Virus record (IMG/VR): IMGVR_UViG_3300036823_000093
Span: 1 to 36,388 of that record
Length of the DNA stretch: 36,388 nucleotides
From: a virus
Strand: one strand, 5' to 3'
The notes below the pieces were generated by a model that saw nothing but the letters and a program-made list of their open reading frames with translations, searched no databases and was not told where the DNA came from. A program made the position numbers and the translations under genes. Below are positions 15,785-22,477 of this stretch, in pieces. Position 1 is the first letter of the stretch. Each line of letters starts with the position of its first letter.

Positions 15785-15832
15785 ACTATACCAAAGAGGT
15801 CTCATGTTGATCAAGTATATTAAGTTGATAAG

Positions 15833-15937
15833 ATGATGAAAAAATCTTACGGGAGACTATTGGGATACGATATAGCATGTGGGAGAAATTTATTGAGATT
15901 AATGAAGGAAAAATATGGTAATCAAGCAAAAACATGA
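15833..15937 (+). CDS. Small basic protein (34 aa), tentative
   Basis: ATG ATG AAA AAA opens a frame encoding MMKKSYGRLLGYDIACGRNLLRLMKEKYG..., a basic amphipathic helix with an ordinary composition. No strong ribosome site. It overlaps the next short frame. Confidence 0.3.
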   Translation: MMKKSYGRLLGYDIACGRNLLRLMKEKYGNQAKT

Positions 15938-16040
15938 ACTTATAAATTTAGATCTAGTGACAGATTTCAGTAATGCTCATGAAAGTGAAGAAGGGCTAAT
16001 ATTTTTTTCATCTTTTATTGTACAGGGATTATATCTGTAA
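15915..16040 (+). CDS. Small hypothetical protein (41 aa), tentative
   Basis: This frame has AAGGAA about 5 bases before its ATG and encodes MVIKQKHELINLDLVTDFSNAHESEEG... with a hydrophobic end. The ribosome site and overlap with the preceding frame support it slightly. The bases from 16041 to 16140 hold no frame I trust. Confidence 0.3.
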   Translation: MVIKQKHELINLDLVTDFSNAHESEEGLIFFSSFIVQGLYL

Positions 16041-16140
16041 AACAACGTTAATATTTGACTCTAAAAAAAATAGAGATGATGGATTAAAGAAATTATTTGA
16101 ATATTACCGATCGCAAGTGCAAGTTTGTGAGTTAGATTAA

Positions 16141-16164
16141 AAAGGCTAGCCACGGCAGCTAGCC
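16141..16164 (-). terminator. Rho-independent terminator, minus strand
   Basis: GGCTAGC (16144-16150) and GCTAGCC (16158-16164) form a 7-bp stem with a 7-base loop. On the minus strand the stem is followed by a run of five T. On the plus strand no T-run follows. No minus-strand gene lies to its right, so it would stop antisense transcripts. Confidence 0.6.
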
Positions 16165-16315
16165 CAAACTTCGCTTAACAAAAAAACTAAGATCCCTAAA
16201 AAACCAGTAGGAGTGATTGTGTAGGTAAGACGATATTATATCAAATTGAAATTTTAATCAAGCTTGATCTAAATTAGCCGTTTGTCAAATATGAAGTTAA
16301 ACAATTAAGTGGCAG

Positions 16316-16708
16316 ATGAAAACGATACAGTGTTGGCGCTTGAAGACTGAGATTGCTAACGAAGCAAACTCAACAGAGTATTGGGCTAAGAAAAACGCAC
16401 GACACAAGCAACAGAAAATTTCGATTAAAAAAGCTTTCTTGATTGATAAACCTATTATGAAACCACCCTTCACTTGCATTCTAACTAGGATAGCACCCAG
16501 ACAACTGGATTTTAGAGATAATTTGCCGATGTCGATGAAATGGGTGTTCGATGCGATTTGCGATTGGTTTTACCCTGGAAAAGCAGCGGGTCGGGCTGAC
16601 GATACGAAAGAGATCACCTGCGAGTATAAGCAAGAAAAGGGAAGAGTAAGAGAGTATGGATTAAGAATCGAAATTATAAAGGAATCAAATGAATCAAGTA
16701 CTAATTAA
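16316..16708 (+). CDS. RusA-like Holliday junction resolvase candidate
   Basis: The 130-aa protein contains 'LTRIAPRQLDFRDNLPMSMKWVFDAICDWFYPGKAAGRADD' (in pieces) and 'EYKQEKGRVREYGLRIEI'. The pattern of D-x-x-x-N, a following helix with Asp, and a later Asp pair resembles RusA-type resolvases, which cut four-way junctions with clustered aspartates. In the common family the second helix has 'DNLxxAxKxxxDxxxD', and here most positions fit. Phage genes of this type usually follow the replication block, as here. The call is by motif memory and should be tested by profile. Confidence 0.6.
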   Translation: MKTIQCWRLKTEIANEANSTEYWAKKNARHKQQKISIKKAFLIDKPIMKPPFTCILTRIAPRQLDFRDNLPMSMKWVFDAICDWFYPGKAAGRADDTKEITCEYKQEKGRVREYGLRIEIIKESNESSTN

Positions 16709-16871
16709 ACAATTTATTAAAATTAAAACGAAATGGAAGAAGTTTAAGAATTTTAGAAATTTGACTCACGATTCTATTAATAACATTGATGATTCTGCTT
16801 ATTTAACGATGCTTGATAGAGAAAGAATGATAGATAATTTAATAAATATGATCAATCATACCAATGCTTAA
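16689..16871 (+). CDS. Small basic hypothetical protein (60 aa)
   Basis: The ATG follows AAAGGA by five bases and lies inside the end of the RusA-like gene, so the two are coupled. The product is Lys/Asn/Ile-rich and helical (MNQVLIKQFIKIKTKWKKF...). No family recognised. Confidence 0.5.
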   Translation: MNQVLIKQFIKIKTKWKKFKNFRNLTHDSINNIDDSAYLTMLDRERMIDNLINMINHTNA

Positions 16872-16935
16872 GGAAATTATCGAATATATAAAAAGATTTA
16901 TAAACAAACATTACCCTCCACCCCCAGCATTTTAA
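16864..16935 (+). CDS. Very small protein (23 aa), tentative
   Basis: This frame overlaps both neighbours (ATG inside the previous gene, stop in TAATG of the next). It encodes MLKEIIEYIKRFINKHYPPPPAF. The double overlap suggests it is translated, possibly only for coupling. Confidence 0.35.
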   Translation: MLKEIIEYIKRFINKHYPPPPAF

Positions 16936-17285
16936 TGAATATTACTTTATCCGCAGATGATATTTTAGACCTAATATTAGAAATGGAAATCGAACGTGAA
17001 GATTGTTCAATCTCCTCTACCGCATCATTTCTTGCAATTATGGCTATGCTAGAAATTAAACTGAGTATTAAAAATTATGTTCAATCAAATCAATCAGATA
17101 AACTCACCTGCAAGATTCAAGCATTTAACGATAAAATGACTCAAATCATACTTGAAAAAGAATCGCTCGCACTTGCAATAACTGATCAAATCCTTAGATC
17201 TGATATCCACACAGAAATCATTATTTACAACGAAATGCTGTCCGAATACAATAAAATTTTCGATAATATACTACACAAAGAATGA
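16935..17285 (+). CDS. Hypothetical helical protein
   Basis: The 116-aa acidic protein (MNITLSADDILDLILEMEIE...) is predicted all-helical with no membrane segment. Its ATG overlaps the preceding stop. No family recognised. Confidence 0.5.
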   Translation: MNITLSADDILDLILEMEIEREDCSISSTASFLAIMAMLEIKLSIKNYVQSNQSDKLTCKIQAFNDKMTQIILEKESLALAITDQILRSDIHTEIIIYNEMLSEYNKIFDNILHKE

Positions 17286-17288
17286 CTT

Positions 17289-17426
17289 ATGAGAAAACTT
17301 AGCATTGTGCTTATCTTATTGCTAACTGGTTGTACCGCTCTGCAAAAAAACTCGGATGAATTGAAAAAAATCGGACATGACATTGTTGATGAAGAAATAG
17401 ATAATGGTTTGTCAAATCCTCAATAA
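17289..17426 (+). CDS. Small lipoprotein (45 aa)
   Basis: The product begins MRKLSIVLILLLTGCTALQKN. LLTGC is a good lipobox, so the protein should be lipid-modified at Cys15 and anchored in the envelope, with about 30 mature residues. It is followed two bases later by a single-pass membrane protein. A lipoprotein next to a membrane protein could be a spanin-like or exclusion pair, but the mature parts lack the Pro-rich linker or periplasmic coiled coil usual for spanins. Confidence 0.7.
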   Translation: MRKLSIVLILLLTGCTALQKNSDELKKIGHDIVDEEIDNGLSNPQ

Positions 17427-17427
17427 T

Positions 17428-17628
17428 ATGAAATTTACTATAGAAATCTTGGCTACTCTGATGATTACCATTACGTTAATTCTTTTAGCATTTACATTTA
17501 TAAATATTTTAATCGGATGCACTTATTCAATTAATATGATGCATACTCAAGGATCTAAAGATATGATTGAGGAGAGTCAAACGGCTGACCCTAATATTGA
17601 TCCAAATTTAAGTTTGAGTGGAATATGA
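17428..17628 (+). CDS. Single-pass membrane protein
   Basis: I start at the ATG at 17428 (MKFTIEILATLMITITLILLAFTFINILIGC), two bases after the lipoprotein stop. One long hydrophobic segment spans about residues 5-31, with an acidic, Asn/Ser-rich C-terminus ('QTADPNIDPNLSLSGI'). With no holin recognised elsewhere it is a lysis-protein candidate by default only; an envelope accessory role is equally possible. Confidence 0.6.
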   Translation: MKFTIEILATLMITITLILLAFTFINILIGCTYSINMMHTQGSKDMIEESQTADPNIDPNLSLSGI

Positions 17629-17909
17629 CAGGTAAAGAAGTGCAAGAAATAATAAGTAATCTGGAGGATATTAGCAATCTGCTCATTACTTCTGACCCTT
17701 CTAAACACTCATGCGAAAAAATAGCACTTTACAAATTGGGAAGGTTATCCCAACGATTAGAACATATGCTTCATTCAATCCGACAGCTGAGAAAGAAGAT
17801 GAAATGTGAAATATGCACTAAAAAAATAAGGCCGACTGAGATTTATACTAATTTTTATTATTGCGGGAATTGCAACTGGACTTATGAATATGAAAGAAAA
17901 AAAGATTAA
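17625..17909 (+). CDS. Helical protein with C-terminal zinc ribbon
   Basis: The 94-aa protein has a helical N-terminal 60 residues and then 'CEICTKKIRPTEIYTNFYYCGNC', a CxxC...CxxC zinc ribbon. It overlaps the previous stop by four bases and abuts the endonuclease VII gene. The ribbon might complement that short nuclease, which lacks a first cysteine pair. Confidence 0.6.
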   Translation: MTGKEVQEIISNLEDISNLLITSDPSKHSCEKIALYKLGRLSQRLEHMLHSIRQLRKKMKCEICTKKIRPTEIYTNFYYCGNCNWTYEYERKKD

Positions 17910-18176
17910 ATGAATAGAGTTATTGATTATCCAAAACTGTATTGCCCATTTGTTAAAGATGAAAATCACAAGATTATTGATCAATTAGAACCAGGTTTTG
18001 AGTGGATATATGATAAAGGTGTTTGTGTAGTTGATCATTGCCATGAAGAAGGAAAAGTTAGAGGTTTACTTTGTCATACATGTAATATTAAAATTAAAAT
18101 CGTTGAAGGTGATCTGGAAATTTTAAAAAAATCTTTAAAATATGTAGGAAAATATGAGTCCTTTCAAAAGTGTTAA
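17910..18176 (+). CDS. Endonuclease VII family nuclease core
   Basis: The 88-aa protein carries 'VCVVDHCHEEGKVRGLLCHTCN' (in pieces, about residues 38-59), the signature of T4 endonuclease VII-type His-Me finger nucleases. The family is 'VDHCHxTGxVRGLLCxxCN'. These enzymes resolve branched DNA before packaging. T4 gp49 is 157 aa; this protein is short and has only one cysteine (Cys12) before the core, whereas the family uses two CxxC pairs. It may be a minimal or partly degraded version. Confidence 0.82.
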   Translation: MNRVIDYPKLYCPFVKDENHKIIDQLEPGFEWIYDKGVCVVDHCHEEGKVRGLLCHTCNIKIKIVEGDLEILKKSLKYVGKYESFQKC

Positions 18177-18285
18177 ACAAAAAAATTATTTATTCAGCCA
18201 AAAACCAGAAATTGCAAAAGAATTTGCCGAGCATACAAGCAAAGAAAGAATGAAGAAATTACCTAAGAAGGTTAAGAAGAAATGA
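18154..18285 (+). CDS. Small phage protein of the 'PFKS...EIAK...KLPKKVKKK' type (43 aa)
   Basis: The ATG lies inside the end of the endonuclease gene. The product MSPFKSVKQKNYLFSQKPEIAKEFAEHT... ending KKLPKKVKKK matches a very common small phage family ('MPFKSxAQRRYLxxxxPEIAxRWxxHT...LPxKV') of unknown function. Its stop overlaps the next start (ATGA). Its end carries the first copy of the GGTTAAGAAGAAATG junction. Confidence 0.7.
   Translation: MSPFKSVKQKNYLFSQKPEIAKEFAEHTSKERMKKLPKKVKKK
18271..18284 (+). repeat. Recurrent gene-start junction, copy 1
   Basis: GTTAAGAAGAAATG ends at the ATG of the gene at 18282. Near-identical copies end at the ATGs at 18782, 18999 and 19707. Upstream of copy 1 is AAG, of copy 2 AAGGAG. 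The copies range over four successive accessory genes. Confidence 0.75.
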
Positions 18286-18785
18286 TAGATATGGATGAAT
18301 ACGAAATTTTACCTGGTTTAAATTTAGATGAATTGAGTTTGGAAGAAATTGAATCTGGGAAAATTATCTCAAAAGATAATACGTTCGATGTAAGAATGGA
18401 AAAAGAAATTTTAAAAAAAATTCTTATTCATTATAAGAAAGGAGAAAATTTATATAGTTTTCTTAAATCATTATCTGATGATGATCTTCATTTAATGGGA
18501 AATTGGCCGGATACTAGAAACGAAAAAGCTTTTGGAAAGATTATTTTTCTTATCACCATGTCTTTAGGATTAGAAAATCCTAAAAAAAGAATCAATACTT
18601 TACAGATTAAAGAAATTACACCAGCATTTTGCGTGATGTGTATTTTGGCATTATTTGAAAAAAATGGATTAAATAAAATTACAGATAAGTCTAAGTGGTG
18701 GGTTCCTGATTCAGAGTTAACAATTGAACTCACAGATAAATTTTGTGAGATGAATGGATTGCTGAAGGAGGTTAAGAAGAAATGA
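18282..18785 (+). CDS. Hypothetical acidic protein
   Basis: The 167-aa protein (MIDMDEYEILPGLNLDELSLEEIE...) is helical and acidic and ends in EVKKK, a tail created by the recurrent junction. No catalytic motif recognised. It starts and ends within the GTTAAGAAGAAATG junctions. Confidence 0.5.
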   Translation: MIDMDEYEILPGLNLDELSLEEIESGKIISKDNTFDVRMEKEILKKILIHYKKGENLYSFLKSLSDDDLHLMGNWPDTRNEKAFGKIIFLITMSLGLENPKKRINTLQIKEITPAFCVMCILALFEKNGLNKITDKSKWWVPDSELTIELTDKFCEMNGLLKEVKKK

Positions 18786-18976
18786 GTCTTAAAAATTTAG
18801 ACATATGGATAGATTTTACAGAAGCGTTCCCTGTACCTGAAGCAAAAATAAAAGTAAAATTCTCGGATGATTCGGAAGGAATATGCTTTTATACTCCTTA
18901 TAATAGATATCAAAAATTATGGGAATATGGTGACAAAAATCATGGTAAAAGAGCTACTCATTGGAAAATAATATAA
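18782..18976 (+). CDS. Hypothetical protein (64 aa)
   Basis: This small mixed alpha/beta protein (MSLKNLDIWIDFTEAFPVPEAKIKVKFSDD...) overlaps the previous stop by four bases. The ribosome site is the strong AAGGAGG in the recurrent junction. No family recognised. Confidence 0.5.
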   Translation: MSLKNLDIWIDFTEAFPVPEAKIKVKFSDDSEGICFYTPYNRYQKLWEYGDKNHGKRATHWKII

Positions 18977-18998
18977 AAACAAAGAAAGTTAAGAAGAA

Positions 18999-19316
18999 AT
19001 GAAATTTTTTGAAACTCTAGATGCAATATTTGTCAATGTCGATGAAATCTCTTACATCGGCCATGAATATGAAAATGCATCACATAAATACTATTCCTAT
19101 ATTTATTTAAAAAATGGAAAAAAATTAGAATTTTTAGATTTACCAGATTTATTTGAAGACAATAAAAAATTTGATAGCAATCATTTGGTAACTTTGCATA
19201 GATATGCTGTCGGAATTTTATGCTCTTCAGAAGAATATTTGGTTAAATATGATGATTTGATGGAATCATCTTGGGAACTATTCATTACAGAATTTGATCG
19301 TGCAAATATAAAATAA
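18999..19316 (+). CDS. Hypothetical protein (105 aa)
   Basis: The acidic protein (MKFFETLDAIFVNVDEISYIGHEYEN...) is a likely alpha/beta fold rich in Tyr and Phe. Start after junction copy 3 (AAGTTAAGAAGAAATG). No family recognised. Confidence 0.5.
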   Translation: MKFFETLDAIFVNVDEISYIGHEYENASHKYYSYIYLKNGKKLEFLDLPDLFEDNKKFDSNHLVTLHRYAVGILCSSEEYLVKYDDLMESSWELFITEFDRANIK

Positions 19317-19363
19317 TCAATTGGGATAACTTAATTTGTAATTGTGAAAGATGTAAAGAAAGG

Positions 19364-19690
19364 ATGAAGGAATTGCCTAAGATTAAAAGAATGCAAAAAA
19401 TACTTAAAATTCCTGAACTGATGAAAACAATTGGAATTTATGGATCTTGGAAGATTACAACTGAGTTTAGGTTAAATAAATTTAGCCAGATGGAAATAAA
19501 ATGTAATTGCGAAAATTGCAAAAAGGAAAAATGGTTTGTAAAATATCAACTTTTAGAAGAAAGAAAATGTCAAAATTGTAGATCAATTAATCGCACAAGA
19601 AATAATTACAGAAGAAAATCAAACCGTTTAAATCCTATAGGAAATTTTAGAGAAAAGGATAGAATAAGAAATATAGAAAAGTATGATTAG
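19364..19690 (+). CDS. Zinc-ribbon protein, possibly missing its N-terminus
   Basis: The 108-aa frame holds 'IKCNCENCKKEKWFVKYQLLEERKCQNC', a CxC..C...CxxC zinc site. The frame is open upstream of the ATG to 19302 and there encodes 'LICNCERCKERMKELPK', a second copy of the Cys motif with no start codon. The upstream DNA also resembles the end of the 43-aa gene at 18154. This suggests duplication and truncation by recombination. It may bind DNA. Confidence 0.45.
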   Translation: MKELPKIKRMQKILKIPELMKTIGIYGSWKITTEFRLNKFSQMEIKCNCENCKKEKWFVKYQLLEERKCQNCRSINRTRNNYRRKSNRLNPIGNFREKDRIRNIEKYD

Positions 19691-19706
19691 GTAAGGTTAA
19701 GAAGAA

Positions 19707-19925
19707 ATGATCATTCAGCTTAACCCTCCGATTTTTTTAAATAGTCCCAAAGGATTATGCCTAGCCCATTTTCTGATTGATTACGGAATCGAAGACGATC
19801 TGTATTGGACTGTATTTCAACAAGACACCGGCGAATGTTGGACGTGGAACAATAAAGATATTAGAGCGCAGAAAAACATAACGATTGGTCGAAATTATGG
19901 AAATGACATTGAGAGAAGCAGCTAA
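19707..19925 (+). CDS. Hypothetical protein (72 aa)
   Basis: Begins MIIQLNPPIFLNSPKGLCLAHFLIDYG and contains 'DTGECWTWNNKDIRAQKNITIGR'. It has the look of a small conserved phage protein of the type found before terminase. It starts after junction copy 4 and overlaps the next gene. Confidence 0.6.
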   Translation: MIIQLNPPIFLNSPKGLCLAHFLIDYGIEDDLYWTVFQQDTGECWTWNNKDIRAQKNITIGRNYGNDIERSS

Positions 19926-20076
19926 AGTTTGTTCTATCTCTAGACATGCTTATTATGCTGTTAGATCATATAAGATTAAATCTCATAAAATTAAAGGGGA
20001 ATGGGTAATTTATTTGAGTGATGTACTTGAATATAAGAAAATTATGAGTATTAGAAGTGAAGGGAATCGATTATGA
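19897..20076 (+). CDS. Excisionase-type (HTH_17) DNA-binding protein
   Basis: The product from the ATG at 19897 is MEMTLREAAKVCSISRHAYYAV followed by a wing 'KIKSHKIKGEWVIYLSDVLEYKK'. This is the MerR/excisionase-like helix-turn-helix pattern. It overlaps the preceding gene by 29 bases. With no integrase in the genome, a transcriptional role just before the packaging genes is more likely than excision. Confidence 0.65.
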   Translation: MEMTLREAAKVCSISRHAYYAVRSYKIKSHKIKGEWVIYLSDVLEYKKIMSIRSEGNRL

Positions 20077-20261
20077 GTTCCGAATTATCAGTTACGATTA
20101 AAGACTCTGAAAAATCACTGACTAAGAAATATCTTCAATATGAAATATATGCAGTACATGAAGAAGATTTTGTCATCAAAAATGCGATTCAAGAGACATT
20201 GGCTAATTTCGATGGAGAACCTGAAAATATAATAGTGAAGATTAAGATGGAGATTCAATAA
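20073..20261 (+). CDS. Hypothetical protein before terminase (62 aa)
   Basis: Begins MSSELSVTIKDSEKSLTKKYLQYEIYAVHEEDFVIKN. Acidic alpha/beta small protein. It overlaps the HTH gene by four bases and the TerS start by one base, so it is co-expressed with terminase. Family unknown. Confidence 0.55.
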   Translation: MSSELSVTIKDSEKSLTKKYLQYEIYAVHEEDFVIKNAIQETLANFDGEPENIIVKIKMEIQ

Positions 20262-20710
20262 TGGGTATTGGTCGTCCTAGAATATATGACAGAGAAAAGA
20301 TATTCCAAGATTTATTAGAATGGGCTAAATTGCCCGATAGCATTAATCTTTGTAAATTCTGTGCTATTAATGAATTAGATCCGGATTTAATTTTACAATG
20401 GTCAAGAGATGAACCAGAATTATCTCGAACGTATAGAACCGTTAAATCTTTTATAGGTGCTAGAAGAGAAGAGTTACTAAATAAGAATAAATTGCATACT
20501 AAAGCCTATGACCTAAATGCAACAAACTATGATTTTTTTCTAAAAGATGAAAAGCGCCAACAACTTGAATATGAAGCTTCTCTCAAAAGTTCCCAAGATT
20601 CCCAAGAAAATACTTATCACATAAAAGTGAACTATGCAGGTCCTACAATTGAAGTATCACCCGAGACCTTATCAGCAGAAAATCCTGACAGCGCTTCAGA
20701 ACGGAATTAA
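20261..20710 (+). CDS. terS: Terminase small subunit
   Basis: The 149-aa protein opens MGIGRPRIYDREKIFQDLLEWAKLPDSINLCKFCAINELDPDLILQW (in pieces), a DNA-binding HTH of the type seen in small terminases. A helical oligomerisation region follows ('RTVKSFIGARREELLNKNKL', 'NATNYDFFLKDEKRQQLEYE'). TerS recognises the packaging start on phage concatemers. It overlaps the large subunit by 77 bases, an unusually long but coherent overlap. Confidence 0.83.
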   Translation: MGIGRPRIYDREKIFQDLLEWAKLPDSINLCKFCAINELDPDLILQWSRDEPELSRTYRTVKSFIGARREELLNKNKLHTKAYDLNATNYDFFLKDEKRQQLEYEASLKSSQDSQENTYHIKVNYAGPTIEVSPETLSAENPDSASERN

Positions 20711-21929
20711 ACGAGCTGTTTGGTGTTGCCATCGCAGAGCGGGAAAAGATATCACAATACTTAATTGGTGTATTGGAAAGCTATGTGAAGAGACGCAAAC
20801 TTGTTTTTACATTATGCCTTCCTATGCTCAAGCTAAAAAGGTTATTTGGGACTCCGTAACTAATGAAGGAATGCGTATCTTAGACTATTTCCCTCAAGAG
20901 CTTATCTCACAAAAAAATTCTCAAGAAATGAAAATAAGGCTAAAGAATGGAAGCTTATTTCAGCTCATCGGTTCTGACAATATTGATAGTCTTATGGGTA
21001 CAAATCCTAAGATTGTTGTATTTTCTGAGTATGCCCTTCAAGATCCAATTGCATGGGATTATATCCGCCCTATTCTGCGTGTTAATAACGGCTATGCTAT
21101 TTTTATTAGCACTCCAAGAGGCAGAAATCATTTTCATGAAATTTTTCGCACTGCTCAGACTACTATAGGCTGGTTTCATGAGAGATTATCTATCGATGAT
21201 ACAAATATTTTATCTACTGAAGATATATCTAAAGAGCGTTTAGATGGAATGAGCGAAGAGCTTATTCAACAAGAATTCTACTGTTCCTTTGATCGAGGCA
21301 TAGAAGGCTCTTATTATGCTAATCTTATTCGTAATATGATGGATAATGAACGAATAGTTCCATTTGACTATGATAGTTATAGACCTGTGCATTGTGCTTT
21401 TGATTTGGGATGGGATGATTCAACGGCTATCATATTCTTTCAAATATTTGGCAATGAAATAAGGGTCATAGATTGTGAAGAACATAGTACGCAAACGCTT
21501 AAATGGTATAAGGATCTCTTAGATAAAAAAGGTTATAAATATGGAGCTTATCTTTTTCCTTTCGATGTTGAAACCACAGATGGACTTATATCAGGATGCA
21601 CTCGCAAAGAATTTCTAGAGGGATTAGGTATTTCTGTCACTGTAGTTCCTAAATTGCTAATTTCTGATGGTATCGAAGCTGTAAAGGCATTAATGTCAAA
21701 TAGACTTTATATCAATAGCAAGAAATGCCAACCTCTAATTAAATCTTTAGAGCATTACCATAGAGAATGGGATGATAAGCATAAGGTTTACAAAAATGCT
21801 CCTCGCCACAATTGGGCATCCCATTACAGCGATGCTCTACGTTATTTAGCTATTGGATTGCATAAAATACATGATGGGAGTAGTTCAGTCGATAATGATT
21901 TAAAAGCTTTAAGAGCTTATTGGGGATAG
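20634..21929 (+). CDS. terL: Terminase large subunit
   Basis: The 431-aa protein has an ATPase domain with Walker A 'CHRRAGKD' (about 32-39), Walker B 'IVVFSE' (about 127-132), and motif III 'IFISTPRGR' (157-164). The RNase H-fold nuclease has Asp in 'HCAFDLGWDDS' (about 253-263), 'FPFDVETTDG', and the terminal Asp in 'NWASHYSDALRYLAIG'. It translocates DNA into the procapsid and cuts it. With the permuted ends of the contig, headful cutting is likely. The start inside TerS preserves the conserved 'YHPRPYQQ' opening. Confidence 0.95.
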   Translation: MQVLQLKYHPRPYQQKILTALQNGIKRAVWCCHRRAGKDITILNWCIGKLCEETQTCFYIMPSYAQAKKVIWDSVTNEGMRILDYFPQELISQKNSQEMKIRLKNGSLFQLIGSDNIDSLMGTNPKIVVFSEYALQDPIAWDYIRPILRVNNGYAIFISTPRGRNHFHEIFRTAQTTIGWFHERLSIDDTNILSTEDISKERLDGMSEELIQQEFYCSFDRGIEGSYYANLIRNMMDNERIVPFDYDSYRPVHCAFDLGWDDSTAIIFFQIFGNEIRVIDCEEHSTQTLKWYKDLLDKKGYKYGAYLFPFDVETTDGLISGCTRKEFLEGLGISVTVVPKLLISDGIEAVKALMSNRLYINSKKCQPLIKSLEHYHREWDDKHKVYKNAPRHNWASHYSDALRYLAIGLHKIHDGSSSVDNDLKALRAYWG

Positions 21930-21969
21930 ATGAAAATGTTGAAAATGCTGACAATCCTTGAGAGGAATT

Positions 21970-22284
21970 ATGAAACGTGATGTTATAGCTAGAAGAATTC
22001 GAGAGGCACGCGAACGGTGTGGCATGTCTCAGCAAGAATTGGCGAATTTAATGGGATGGGAAAGCCACGTTTCGCTAGCTGCAATTGAAAGCGGAAATCA
22101 AGGTGTGAAAACCTGGGAATTGCTGAAATTTGCGAGTATTATGAAAGTGAGTCTCGAATCTTTATACAGTGAAGAAATACAAGAAATGCCAGTACGCCAG
22201 GTAATACTTTGGAGAAATAGGGCTGTTGACATTAATGTAGTTCTTAGCGAAGAACGCTATGTTATTCAACATTGTGAGGACTAG
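21970..22284 (+). CDS. Xre-family HTH regulator between terminase and portal
   Basis: The 104-aa protein from MKRDVIARRIREARERCGMSQQELANLMGW has a clear HTH (about 5-60: 'MSQQELANLMGWESHVSLAAIESGN'). GAGAGG precedes the ATG by five bases. The C-terminus 'MPVRQVILWRNRAVDINVVLSEERYVIQHCED' resembles the 'VLWR' segment of HTH proteins that pair with ImmA/IrrE peptidases, but no peptidase is present. A regulator inside the packaging module is out of place for a P22-like genome. It could be a late-gene switch or a moron. Confidence 0.75.
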   Translation: MKRDVIARRIREARERCGMSQQELANLMGWESHVSLAAIESGNQGVKTWELLKFASIMKVSLESLYSEEIQEMPVRQVILWRNRAVDINVVLSEERYVIQHCED

Positions 22285-22304
22285 CGTTTGATAAAAAGGC
22301 TTTT

Positions 22305-22320
22305 AGGTGATTCTTCACCT
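22305..22320 (+). terminator. Short hairpin after the Xre gene
   Basis: AGGTGA and TCACCT pair across a TTCT loop about 20 bases after the stop. No T-run follows on the plus strand, so it may be a weak terminator, a processing site or a barrier. The rest of 22321-22436 holds nothing I can name. Confidence 0.3.
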
Positions 22321-22436
22321 CCACTTAAACAACTTCCCTGCGAAAATTATGACATTACAACGGTTGATAACTCTTGGGCAAACTTATAGGTTCGCTCCTT
22401 TCATCTATCGAAATTTATAACTAAAATCTACCACAA

Positions 22437-22454
22437 ATAACAATTCTTAAGCAC
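22437..22454 (+). repeat. 18-nt direct repeat, copy 2
   Basis: ATAACAATTCTTAAGCAC is identical to 3415-3432 upstream of the first tail-fibre gene. It lies upstream of the portal gene if the antisense HNH gene is ignored. Confidence 0.5.
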
Positions 22455-22477
22455 TTTGTGATTAAATACACAGGTGA

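Noticed and set aside
20947-21179. Frames on both strands inside the terminase gene
   Set aside because: Shadows of a well-supported gene with conserved motifs.
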